This document shows, piece by piece, positions 1 through 7,192 of a DNA stretch of 26,457 bases. Position numbers and translations under genes: made by a program. Numbering within the stretch: the stretch's first letter is position 1; each line of letters starts with the position of its first letter. The notes beneath the pieces were generated by a model, which was given only the letters and a program-made list of their open reading frames with translations, was not told the origin of the DNA and ran no database searches. The DNA comes from Firmicutes bacterium CAG:110 (lineage in GTDB: Bacteria; Bacillota; Clostridia; Oscillospirales; Oscillospiraceae): the NCBI GenBank assembly GCA_000434635.1, contig HF988033.1, positions 1 through 26,457 of the forward strand. The letters run 5' to 3'.

Positions 1-22
1 CACAGTAGATTAACCTACTGTG
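1..22. repeat. Perfect inverted repeat at the window edge
   Basis: CACAGTAG (1-8) and CTACTGTG (15-22) are exact reverse complements around a 6-base loop. The repeat lies about 60 bases downstream of the glnS stop codon, so it may be the stem of the glnS terminator. Any T-tract on the minus strand would lie beyond the left edge of the window, so this cannot be confirmed. A second, weaker hairpin (CCCGC 44-48 with GCGGG 57-61) lies between it and glnS and has no T-tract. Confidence 0.5.
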
Positions 23-80
23 CCTGTTAACTGTCTGATACGCCCCGCCTGTTGCAGCGGGATCTTCGATATATAGGGAA

Positions 81-1760
81 TTACTTTCCGGGCTTGAAGG
101 AATCCTTCAGGCTCACGGAGCGGTTGAACACCAGATGGCCGGGGGCGCAGTCCTTGCTGTCCGGGCAGAAGTAGCCCAGACGCATGAACTGATAGGACGC
201 GGGCGCCTTGGCGTCCCGGAGGCTGGCCTCCACCTTGCAGCCGGTGAGGACTTCCAGAGACTTCTCGTTCAGGCAGGCCAGAAAATCCTTGCCCGCCGCG
301 TCGGGATCGGGGTCATTGAACAGATTGTCGTACTGTCTGACCTCCGCGTCGCAGCAGTTCTCCGCATCCACCCAGTGAATGGTCGCGCCCTTGACCTTCC
401 GGCCGTCGGCGGGGTCGCCGCCCCGGCTTTCGGGATCGTAGGTGGCCAGAATCTCCACCACGTTACCGTTCTCATCCTTGACGCAGCCGGTGCAGGTGAT
501 GAGGTACGCGCCCTTCAGGCGGCACTCCGGCCCGTTGGGGTACAGGCGCTTGTACTTGGGAATCGGCTCGGCCAGGAAATCGTCCTGCTCAATCCACAGG
601 TGCCGGGAGAAGCTGACCTCCCGGGTGCCGTCCTCGGGACGGTTGGGGTTATTTTCCACGGTGACCAGCTCGGACTTGCCCTCGGGATAGTTGGTGATGG
701 TGAGCTTCACAGGCTTCAGCACCGCCATGACCCGCTGTGCGGTCTCGTTCAGGTCTTCCCGCAGGCAGAATTCCAGAAATGCGTAGGGAATGGTGTTGGG
801 AGACTTGGCCACGCCCACCCGCTCGCAGAAGTTGCGGATGGACTTGGGGGTATAGCCCCGGCGGCGCAGGCCGCAGAGGGTGGGCATCCGGGGGTCATCC
901 CAGCCGGAAACATAGCCGTTCTCCACCAGCGCTCTGAGCTTGCGCTTGCTGAGCACGGTGTGGTCAATGCCCAGCCTCGCGAACTCGATCTGCCGGGGAT
1001 GATGAGGCACGGAGACATGCTCCACGACCCAATTATAAAGAGGACGGTGGTTCTCGAATTCCAGAGAGCACAGAGAATGGGTAATGCCCTCCAGCGCGTC
1101 CTGAATGGGATGGGCAAAGTCGTACATGGGATAGATGCACCACTTGTCCCCCTGACGATGGTGGTGCATATGGCGGATGCGATAGATGACCGGGTCGCGC
1201 ATATTGAAGTTGCCGGAAGCCAGATCGATCTTGGCGCGGAGGGTATAACGGTTGTCCTCAAATTCTCCGGCGCGCATTCTGGCGAACAGGTCCAGACTTT
1301 CCTCAATGGGGCGGTCGCGGTAAGGGGAAACGGCGGGGGTATTCAGGTCGCCCCGGTACTCCTTGAACTGCTCCGGCGTCAGCTCGCAGACGTAGGCCAG
1401 CCCCTTCTTGATCAGCTCCACCGCGTACTCGTAGTCCTTTTCAAAATAGTCGGAGCCGTAGTAGAAGCGGTCGCCCCAGTCGAAGCCCAGCCAGTGGATG
1501 TCCTCCTTGATGGCTTCCACGAACTCCACATCCTCTTTGGTGGGGTTGGTGTCGTCCATGCGGAGGTTGCATAGGCCATTGTACTTTTCGGCGGTGCCGA
1601 AGTCGATGATCAGCGCCTTGCAGTGGCCGATATGCAGATAGCCGTTGGGTTCCGGCGGAAACCGGGTATGGACGGTCTGACCCGCAAACTGCCCGCCGGG
1701 GGCGATGTCCTCGTCGATGAATGCGTGGATAAAGTTTTTGCTTTCAGTCATTTCAGCCAT
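81..1760 (-). CDS. glnS: Glutaminyl-tRNA synthetase
   Basis: Charges tRNA-Gln with glutamine in the cytoplasm, a class I aminoacyl-tRNA synthetase. The 559-residue product has the PPEPNGYLHIGH signature (HIGH at about residues 43-46), a VLSKRKL form of the KMSKS loop, and the typical GlnRS C-terminal beta-barrel ending in NRSVSLKDSF. The length matches bacterial GlnRS. An open frame continues upstream to a TTG at 1793. The ATG at 1760 is preferred because GAGAGGG lies just before it and the predicted promoter would place the transcript start at about 1796, leaving the TTG almost leaderless. The gene stands alone and is divergent from pyrH. Its presence suggests direct glutaminylation rather than sole reliance on the GatCAB route, although GatCAB cannot be excluded from here. 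Confidence 0.96.
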   Translation of the reverse strand: MAEMTESKNFIHAFIDEDIAPGGQFAGQTVHTRFPPEPNGYLHIGHCKALIIDFGTAEKYNGLCNLRMDDTNPTKEDVEFVEAIKEDIHWLGFDWGDRFYYGSDYFEKDYEYAVELIKKGLAYVCELTPEQFKEYRGDLNTPAVSPYRDRPIEESLDLFARMRAGEFEDNRYTLRAKIDLASGNFNMRDPVIYRIRHMHHHRQGDKWCIYPMYDFAHPIQDALEGITHSLCSLEFENHRPLYNWVVEHVSVPHHPRQIEFARLGIDHTVLSKRKLRALVENGYVSGWDDPRMPTLCGLRRRGYTPKSIRNFCERVGVAKSPNTIPYAFLEFCLREDLNETAQRVMAVLKPVKLTITNYPEGKSELVTVENNPNRPEDGTREVSFSRHLWIEQDDFLAEPIPKYKRLYPNGPECRLKGAYLITCTGCVKDENGNVVEILATYDPESRGGDPADGRKVKGATIHWVDAENCCDAEVRQYDNLFNDPDPDAAGKDFLACLNEKSLEVLTGCKVEASLRDAKAPASYQFMRLGYFCPDSKDCAPGHLVFNRSVSLKDSFKPGK

Positions 1761-1802
1761 GATAATCCCTCTCATTTCCTTGGGTTTTTCCAATTACAAG
1801 AC

Positions 1803-1831
1803 ATTATACCCTACTGTTTCCAGTTTTGCAA
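1803..1831 (-). promoter_or_regulatory. Predicted sigma-A promoter of glnS
   Basis: On the minus strand, -35 TTGCAA (1826-1831) and -10 TATAAT (1803-1808) are separated by exactly 17 bases. Transcription would start near 1796, giving a leader of about 35 bases before the ATG at 1760. No T-box leader or other long structured leader fits in this space. Confidence 0.75.
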
Positions 1832-1922
1832 CCAAAAATCCCGCCAGAATCCATCTTTTCCAGAGGGCAAGCTGTGTGGAAATTACACAGAAGGCCCCGC
1901 ATTGTGAAAAATCGGAAAACAT

Positions 1923-1938
1923 TTTAAGAAATCTTAAA
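1923..1938. repeat. AT-rich inverted repeat upstream of the pyrH promoter
   Basis: TTTAAG (1923-1928) and CTTAAA (1933-1938) form a perfect 6-bp dyad ending 7 bases before the pyrH -35 box. It could be an UP-like element or an operator. A second small dyad, CTGTGT (1872-1877) with ACACAG (1885-1890), lies between the two divergent promoters. Neither matches an operator I can name. Confidence 0.35.
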
Positions 1939-1945
1939 TTAGTAG

Positions 1946-1974
1946 TTGTCAATTCGGGCTGGATACGCTAGAAT
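1946..1974 (+). promoter_or_regulatory. Predicted promoter of the pyrH-polC operon
   Basis: -35 TTGTCA (1946-1951) and -10 TAGAAT (1969-1974) are separated by 17 bases. The transcript would start near 1981, only a few bases before the in-frame ATG at 1985. This favours the downstream TTG at 2009 as the pyrH start. Confidence 0.7.
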
Positions 1975-1992
1975 AGGAAAGGATATGAAGAT

Positions 1993-1998
1993 AAGGAG
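1993..1998 (+). promoter_or_regulatory. Ribosome binding site that selects the pyrH TTG start
   Basis: AAGGAG lies 10 bases upstream of TTG at 2009. The alternative ATG at 1985 has only AGGA about 6 bases upstream and lies almost at the predicted transcript start. Confidence 0.65.
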
Positions 1999-2008
1999 TG
2001 ATTTCATT

Positions 2009-2731
2009 TTGCCTGAGCTTAAATATAAGCGCATCCTGCTGAAAGTCAGCGGCGAGGCTCTCGCCGGGGACGCACATCGGGGGCTTGATTTTACCATTGT
2101 GAACGAGCTTTGTGAGTCTATCAAAACCTGCGTGGACATGGGCGTGCAGATTGGTCTGGTCATCGGTGCCGGAAACTTCTGGCGCGGCGTCAAGGACGGC
2201 GCGGATAAGATGCAGCGTTCTCACGCCGACTCCATGGGTATGCTGGGCACGGTAATGAACGCCATTGCCGTGGCCGACGCCCTGAACCGCCACGGCATGG
2301 ACGCCCGGGTTCTCAGCGCCGTGGAGATGAACAAGTTCGCCGAGTATTTTACCCGTGACCTTGCCGAGCGGTACTTAAATGAGGGGAAAGTCGTCCTCTT
2401 TGCCGCCGGCACCGGCAACCCCTACTTCTCCACCGACACCGGCGCGGTGCTCCGGGGCGTGGAGATCGAGGCCGACGCCGTGCTGATGGCGAAGAACGTG
2501 GACGCCATCTATTCCGCCGACCCCGCCAAAGACCCCACTGCCGTGCGCTACTCCCGCCTGACCTACGGCGAGGTTCTGGCGAAGAACCTGAAGGCCACGG
2601 ACATCACCGCTATGGCGCTGGCTATGGACAACGACATGACCATGGTCTGCTTTGGCCTGAATGAAGAAAACAGCATCGTCCGCGTGGTTCGCGGTGAAGA
2701 GATTGGCACAACCGTAAAAAATCATTTCTAA
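2009..2731 (+). CDS. pyrH: UMP kinase
   Basis: Phosphorylates UMP to UDP in pyrimidine nucleotide synthesis. It is a hexameric enzyme of the amino acid kinase fold, unrelated to eukaryotic UMP/CMP kinases. The 240-residue product starts PELKYKRILLKVSGEALAG and has GAGNFWRG, the ATVMNA-type helix (TVMNAIAVADAL), AAGTGNPYFSTDT and the LMAKNVDAIYSADP segment typical of bacterial PyrH. The TTG start at 2009 gives the usual family length. Starting at the ATG at 1985 would add a non-conserved tail. It is the first gene of the operon, 13 bases before frr. In many Firmicutes rpsB-tsf precede pyrH. Here the upstream neighbour is the divergent glnS instead. Confidence 0.96.
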   Translation: MPELKYKRILLKVSGEALAGDAHRGLDFTIVNELCESIKTCVDMGVQIGLVIGAGNFWRGVKDGADKMQRSHADSMGMLGTVMNAIAVADALNRHGMDARVLSAVEMNKFAEYFTRDLAERYLNEGKVVLFAAGTGNPYFSTDTGAVLRGVEIEADAVLMAKNVDAIYSADPAKDPTAVRYSRLTYGEVLAKNLKATDITAMALAMDNDMTMVCFGLNEENSIVRVVRGEEIGTTVKNHF

Positions 2732-2744
2732 GGAGGAACACAAA

Positions 2745-3299
2745 ATGACCGTCGATTTCAAAGAATATTCCCGGAGAATGGACAAGGCTCTCGAGCATCT
2801 GGACGAGGAATTCGCCTCCGTCCGCGCCGGCCGCGCCAACGCAAAGGTTCTCGATCGGATCACCGTGGAATACTATGGCAGTGAAACGCCCCTGAACGGC
2901 GTCGCCACCATTTCCGCCCCCGACGCCCGCACCCTGATCATTCAGCCCTGGGACACCAAGCTGCTCAAGGACATCCAGAAGGCCATCCAGACCTCCGATC
3001 TGGGCATCAACCCCCAGAACGATGGCCGCGTCATCCGTCTGGTGTTCCCCCAGCTCACCGAGGAGCGCCGTAAGGATCTGGCCAAGCAGGTCAAGAAGTA
3101 TTCCGAGGAAGCCAAGGTCGCCATGCGCAACATCCGTCGGGACGGCATGGACTATGTCAAGAAGCTGAAAAAGAACAGCGAGATCACCGAGGACGACCAG
3201 AAGAAGGCCGAGAAAGATTTACAGGATCTGCTGGACAAGAACATCAAGCGCGCCGACGCCGCTCTTGCCGCCAAGGAAAAGGAACTGATGGCGATTTAA
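2745..3299 (+). CDS. frr: Ribosome recycling factor
   Basis: Splits post-termination 70S ribosomes together with EF-G. The 184-residue product has the three-helix-bundle sequence of RRF, including the conserved ASVRAGRANAKVLDRITVEYYG segment (arginine-rich, residues about 25-47) and the C-terminal VKKLKKNSEITEDDQKK helix. The length is standard. AAGGAGG lies just upstream of the ATG. The pyrH-frr pairing is conserved across bacteria. A strong hairpin follows the stop codon. Confidence 0.97.
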   Translation: MTVDFKEYSRRMDKALEHLDEEFASVRAGRANAKVLDRITVEYYGSETPLNGVATISAPDARTLIIQPWDTKLLKDIQKAIQTSDLGINPQNDGRVIRLVFPQLTEERRKDLAKQVKKYSEEAKVAMRNIRRDGMDYVKKLKKNSEITEDDQKKAEKDLQDLLDKNIKRADAALAAKEKELMAI

Positions 3300-3324
3300 C
3301 GCCGTCAGCCAAAACAAAGCACCC

Positions 3325-3367
3325 CTGCTGGCGGCTGGAAGCAGCCGCCAGCAGAAATTGCTTTTTT
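3325..3367 (+). terminator. Hairpin with T-tract between frr and uppS
   Basis: CTGCTGGCGGCT (3325-3336) pairs perfectly with AGCCGCCAGCAG (3343-3354) across a 6-base loop, followed after a short gap by a run of six T (3362-3367). AAAGCA (3316-3321) can also pair with TGCTTT further out. It looks like an intrinsic terminator or a partial attenuator inside the operon. No convincing promoter is visible between 3367 and the uppS start. Confidence 0.7.
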
Positions 3368-3411
3368 ATCTTCGCAGATTTGTTCACTAACCATTTAGAA
3401 AGAGGTGCTTT

Positions 3412-4125
3412 ATGGCACTTTCACAAAACTCTCCCCCGCCCCGGCATATTGCCATCATCATGGACGGCAACGGCCGCTGGGCAAAGCAGCGGGGTCTGCC
3501 CCGCACCGCCGGTCACGCCGCAGGCGCAGAAGCCTTCCGGCGGATCGCCAACTACTGCCGCACGCTGGGCGTGGAATACCTGACGGTGTACGCCTTTTCC
3601 ACGGAGAACTGGAAGCGCTCGGCGGAAGAAGTGGCGGGAATCATGAAGCTGCTGCGCCGGTATCTGGAAGAGGCGCTGCGGGACATGGAAAAGAACCGGG
3701 TAAAATTCCGCTTTTTCGGCGACCTGACCCGTCTCAGCCCGGAGCTGCAGGCGCTCTGCCACGACGCGGAAAGCCGCTCGGAGGACTACGACGTGCAGGT
3801 GAATTTCTGCCTGAACTACGGCGGGCGGGATGAAATTATCCATGCTGTGAAGGCTTACACGGCGGATGTCGCCGCCGGAAAGGCCAACCCGGAAAAATTG
3901 ACCGAGGACGTTTTCTCCGGGTACCTGTACTCGGCGGGCGTGCCCGACCCGGAGCTGATCATCCGGCCATCCGGAGAGATGCGGGTCAGCAACTTCCTGC
4001 TGTGGCAGTCCGCGTACTCGGAATATGTAATTATGAACGTACTTTGGCCTGATTTCACACCGGAACATCTGGACAGCGCCATTGAAGAATTTCACCGGCG
4101 CAGCCGCCGGTTCGGAGGGACATAG
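3412..4125 (+). CDS. uppS: Isoprenyl transferase (undecaprenyl diphosphate synthase)
   Basis: Condenses isopentenyl diphosphate units onto farnesyl diphosphate to make the C55 lipid carrier for peptidoglycan and wall polysaccharides. The 237-residue product has the family markers MDGNGRWA (Asp18 is the expected catalytic residue), YAFSTENWKRS, the NYGGRDEI segment and the C-terminal SNFLLWQSAYSEY. The usual RTSGE motif reads RPSGE (residues 185-189), a small substitution. AGAGG lies 6 bases before the ATG. The product uses isoprenoid units from the MEP pathway, two of whose genes (dxr, ispG) lie in the same operon. Confidence 0.95.
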   Translation: MALSQNSPPPRHIAIIMDGNGRWAKQRGLPRTAGHAAGAEAFRRIANYCRTLGVEYLTVYAFSTENWKRSAEEVAGIMKLLRRYLEEALRDMEKNRVKFRFFGDLTRLSPELQALCHDAESRSEDYDVQVNFCLNYGGRDEIIHAVKAYTADVAAGKANPEKLTEDVFSGYLYSAGVPDPELIIRPSGEMRVSNFLLWQSAYSEYVIMNVLWPDFTPEHLDSAIEEFHRRSRRFGGT

Positions 4126-4129
4126 AGAA

Positions 4130-4945
4130 ATGAAAAAACGCATTATTTCCGCAGCGATTCTGGTGCCGATCCTCTTTCTTCTGACACTGGCCGCACCGGT
4201 GATTGCCGCGTCACTGGTCATGAGTGCGCTCATGGCCATCGCGGCCTACGAGCTTCTGTACCGCACAGGGCTTGTAAAGCGGCCGCGGCTGGTGATCTAC
4301 TCCTGCATCATGGCGGCCGCCGTGTGCATGTGGAGCTATTTCGGCGCGATTCATTCCTACTTTGTCATCCTCATGATTGTGTTCTTTATCCTGATGTTCT
4401 CGGAGATGATGCTTGACCACATAAAGGTTCACTTTGAGGATCTGTCCATGTGCTTTGTGGCGGGTCTTCTCATCCCCTACATGCTCAGCTCCCTCATCCG
4501 CATTCTGAATATGGATCTCGGACGGTATGTCATCCTGATTCCCTTCGTGGTGGCATTTATGTCCGACGCAGGCGCATACTTTATCGGCCTGAAATTCGGG
4601 CGGCACAAGCTGGCGCCTGTGGTCAGCCCCAACAAAACCATCGAGGGCGCACTGGGCGGCATTGCCTTCGCCGTGGTCAGTATGCTTGTTTACGCCCTGA
4701 TCATCGACCTGCTGCCCGGCAATCTCCGGGTCAACTACGGTCTTGCGCTGCTGTACGGCTTCGCCGGTTCCCTGCTGGGCATTTTCGGCGATCTGTGCTT
4801 CTCCATCGTCAAGCGGCAGACCGGTATCAAGGATTACGGCAATCTGATTCCCGGTCACGGCGGCGTACTGGATCGGTTCGATTCCCTGACCCTGGTCGCC
4901 CCGGCCATGGAAGTATTGTTGGTGCTGCTTCCCATGGCGGTGTAA
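4130..4945 (+). CDS. cdsA: Phosphatidate cytidylyltransferase
   Basis: Integral membrane enzyme that makes CDP-diacylglycerol from phosphatidate and CTP, the branch point of phospholipid synthesis. The 271-residue product has several hydrophobic segments and the full CDS signature at about residues 225-251, with SIVKR, KDYGNLIPGHGG and DRFD. The ATG at 4130 (MKKRIISAA) has GGAGGG upstream and begins directly with the first membrane segment. An upstream in-frame start at 4082 lies inside uppS and is not needed. It starts 4 bases after the uppS stop codon. Confidence 0.95.
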   Translation: MKKRIISAAILVPILFLLTLAAPVIAASLVMSALMAIAAYELLYRTGLVKRPRLVIYSCIMAAAVCMWSYFGAIHSYFVILMIVFFILMFSEMMLDHIKVHFEDLSMCFVAGLLIPYMLSSLIRILNMDLGRYVILIPFVVAFMSDAGAYFIGLKFGRHKLAPVVSPNKTIEGALGGIAFAVVSMLVYALIIDLLPGNLRVNYGLALLYGFAGSLLGIFGDLCFSIVKRQTGIKDYGNLIPGHGGVLDRFDSLTLVAPAMEVLLVLLPMAV

Positions 4946-4955
4946 GGAGCGGCCT

Positions 4956-6104
4956 ATGGTGCAGTGTGTCAGTATTCTCGGCTCCACCGGCTCCATCGGC
5001 CGGCAGAGCCTGGACATTATCCGCCGTCTCCCCGGTATCCAGGTAGCGGCGCTCACCGCCGGAACCAACGTGGAGCGGATGGCGCAGCAGTGCCGGGAGT
5101 TTTCACCGAAGCTCGCCGTTATGGCAACGCAGGAAGCCGCTCAGGCGCTGGCGGAACGAATAAAAGGTCTGCCTATCCGGGTAAACTTCGGTGAGGCGGG
5201 TCTGATGGAAGCGGCATCCATGGCGGATGCCGACTGCGTCATCACCGCCGTGGTTGGCATGGTCGGTTTGAAGCCCACCCTCGCCGCCATCCGGGCGAAA
5301 AAGCGCATCGGCCTTGCCAACAAGGAAACTCTTGTCTGCGCCGGGGAACTGGTGATGGCCGAGGCGGAAAAGTACGGTGCGGAGATCGTCCCCGTGGATT
5401 CCGAGCATTCCGCAATCTTTCAGTGCCTTATGGGCTGCGGCAGCAGAAAAGAGATCCGGCGGCTGATCCTCACCTGCTCCGGCGGCCCATTTTTCGGCAT
5501 GACCCGCCCTCAGCTGGAAACGGTGACCAAGGCCGACGCCCTGAAACACCCCAACTGGAAGATGGGCGCGAAGATCACCGTTGACTGCGCCACCCTGATG
5601 AACAAGGGGCTGGAAGTCATCGAAGCCATGCGGCTGTACCGTCTGCCCCTGGAACAGGTGGACGTGGTCATTCACCGGCAGAGCATCGTTCACAGCATGG
5701 TGGAATTCACCGACGGCGCGGTGATGGCGCAGATGGGCACACCGGATATGCGTCTGCCCATTCAGCTGGCGCTGACCTACCCGGAGCGTATCCCCTCCCC
5801 GGTGGAGCGGCTGGACTTACTGTCCTGCGGCCCGCTGACGTTTTCCCCGCCGGATACGGAGAATTTCCCCTGTCTGGCGCTGGCGCGGGACTGCGCGAAA
5901 GCGGGCGGCACGGCCTGCCCTGCCATGAACGGCGCAAATGAGGAAGCGGTTGCCATGTTCCTGAATGACAAAATCGGCTTTTACGACATCTACCGGCTGG
6001 TAAATGCCGCCGTGCCGCAGGTGCCGTTCATCGCCGACCCCACTTTGGAGCAGATTCTGGAAGCCGACCGTCTGGCTCGTGAGGCGGTTCGGGCGAATTC
6101 TTGA
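4956..6104 (+). CDS. dxr: 1-deoxy-D-xylulose 5-phosphate reductoisomerase
   Basis: Converts DXP to 2-C-methyl-D-erythritol 4-phosphate with NADPH, the first committed step of the MEP isoprenoid pathway. The 382-residue product has the NADPH-binding LGSTGSIG loop (8-15), the metal-binding VDSEHSA motif (Asp148, Glu150) and MNKGLE (Glu220), matching the known Asp/Glu/Glu metal site. AAGGAG at 4944-4949 overlaps the cdsA stop codon. Gene order cdsA-dxr-rseP is conserved in Firmicutes. Confidence 0.97.
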   Translation: MVQCVSILGSTGSIGRQSLDIIRRLPGIQVAALTAGTNVERMAQQCREFSPKLAVMATQEAAQALAERIKGLPIRVNFGEAGLMEAASMADADCVITAVVGMVGLKPTLAAIRAKKRIGLANKETLVCAGELVMAEAEKYGAEIVPVDSEHSAIFQCLMGCGSRKEIRRLILTCSGGPFFGMTRPQLETVTKADALKHPNWKMGAKITVDCATLMNKGLEVIEAMRLYRLPLEQVDVVIHRQSIVHSMVEFTDGAVMAQMGTPDMRLPIQLALTYPERIPSPVERLDLLSCGPLTFSPPDTENFPCLALARDCAKAGGTACPAMNGANEEAVAMFLNDKIGFYDIYRLVNAAVPQVPFIADPTLEQILEADRLAREAVRANS

Positions 6105-6125
6105 TAATTGCGAGGCATTTTTTCT

Positions 6126-7187
6126 ATGAGCGTTATTTTTGCGATTTTACTGTTCAGCGTCCTGATTTTCGTCCATGAGCTGGGGCATTTTACCGCCGCC
6201 AAGCTCTCCGGCGTTCAGGTAAACGAATTTTCCATGTTTATGGGGCCCGCCATCTGGAAAAAGCAGGTGGGCGAGACTCTGTACGCCATCCGCTGCATCC
6301 CCATCGGCGGCTACTGCGCCATGGAGGGCGAGGACGGCGGAAGCGACAATCCCCGTTCCTTCGACAAGGCGGCATGGTGGAAGCGGCTCATCATTCTGGC
6401 CGCCGGTGCGGCGATGAACTTTCTCATCGGCGTGGTACTGATGGTCATTGTCTGCTTGCCCATAAAACAGACCGTCGTCCCCGTGATCGCCAGCTTTGAA
6501 GACTACGCCACGGTGAACGGCGAAAACGGCCTGCAAGCCGGTGACCGCATTGTGGAGGTGGACGGCGAAAAGCTCTACTCCTATTCCGATTTTTCCATGA
6601 TCCTGTCGCTGAACCCCGGCGACGTTCACGACATCACGGTGCGCCGGAACGGCGAAAAGGTCGTTCTGAAAGATTTCCTGCTGGAAAAGCACGAAGTGAC
6701 TCTGGAAAACGGCTCGACCGGCCTGCGCTACGGCATGAATTTCACCCTCAGCACCCCGAACTTCCTGGAAAAGCTGGGCATGGCATGGAACCAGTCCCTG
6801 GATACGGTGCGTTTGGTTCGCCTGAGCCTGCAAATGCTGCTTGGCGGCAAGGTGGGCATTAAGGATATGTCCGGCCCCGTGGGCATTGTCAGTGAAATGT
6901 CCAAAGTGGCGGCAGCCTCCGACAGCAAGGTCACCGCGCTGCTGAATATGCTGTATTTCGGCGGCTTCATCGCCATTAACCTTGCGGTGATGAACCTGCT
7001 GCCCATCCCCGCGCTGGACGGCGGGCGTATTGTGTGTCTGCTGATTACCGTTGTGGTGGAAGCCATCACGAAAAAGAAGATCAACCCCAAATATGAAGGC
7101 TATCTCCACGGCGCGGGCATGATCCTGCTGCTTGCCCTGATGGCGATTATTATGTTCAAGGACGTCATTTTCCTGTTCAAGAGGTGA
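6126..7187 (+). CDS. rseP: RIP metalloprotease (site-2 protease family)
   Basis: Membrane-embedded zinc protease that cuts substrates within the bilayer, such as anti-sigma factors or leftover signal peptides. The 353-residue product has HELGH at residues 17-21 in the first membrane segment, a central PDZ domain (around GLQAGDRIVEVDGEKLYS), and the second active-site motif PALDGGR with Asp298 in a late membrane segment. An in-frame TTG at 6108 precedes it. The ATG at 6126 is preferred because the first helix begins there, although its ribosome site (GAGG, 10 bases away) is only moderate. The substrate cannot be told from sequence. Confidence 0.94.
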   Translation: MSVIFAILLFSVLIFVHELGHFTAAKLSGVQVNEFSMFMGPAIWKKQVGETLYAIRCIPIGGYCAMEGEDGGSDNPRSFDKAAWWKRLIILAAGAAMNFLIGVVLMVIVCLPIKQTVVPVIASFEDYATVNGENGLQAGDRIVEVDGEKLYSYSDFSMILSLNPGDVHDITVRRNGEKVVLKDFLLEKHEVTLENGSTGLRYGMNFTLSTPNFLEKLGMAWNQSLDTVRLVRLSLQMLLGGKVGIKDMSGPVGIVSEMSKVAAASDSKVTALLNMLYFGGFIAINLAVMNLLPIPALDGGRIVCLLITVVVEAITKKKINPKYEGYLHGAGMILLLALMAIIMFKDVIFLFKR

Positions 7188-7192
7188 AGACG

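Noticed and set aside
44..61. CCCGC/GCGGG hairpin after glnS as an intrinsic terminator
   Set aside because: The stem is only 5 bp and no T-tract follows on the minus strand.
135..1574. Plus-strand open frame of 479 codons opposite glnS
   Set aside because: It lies antisense to a clear GlnRS and its translation shows no recognisable domain.
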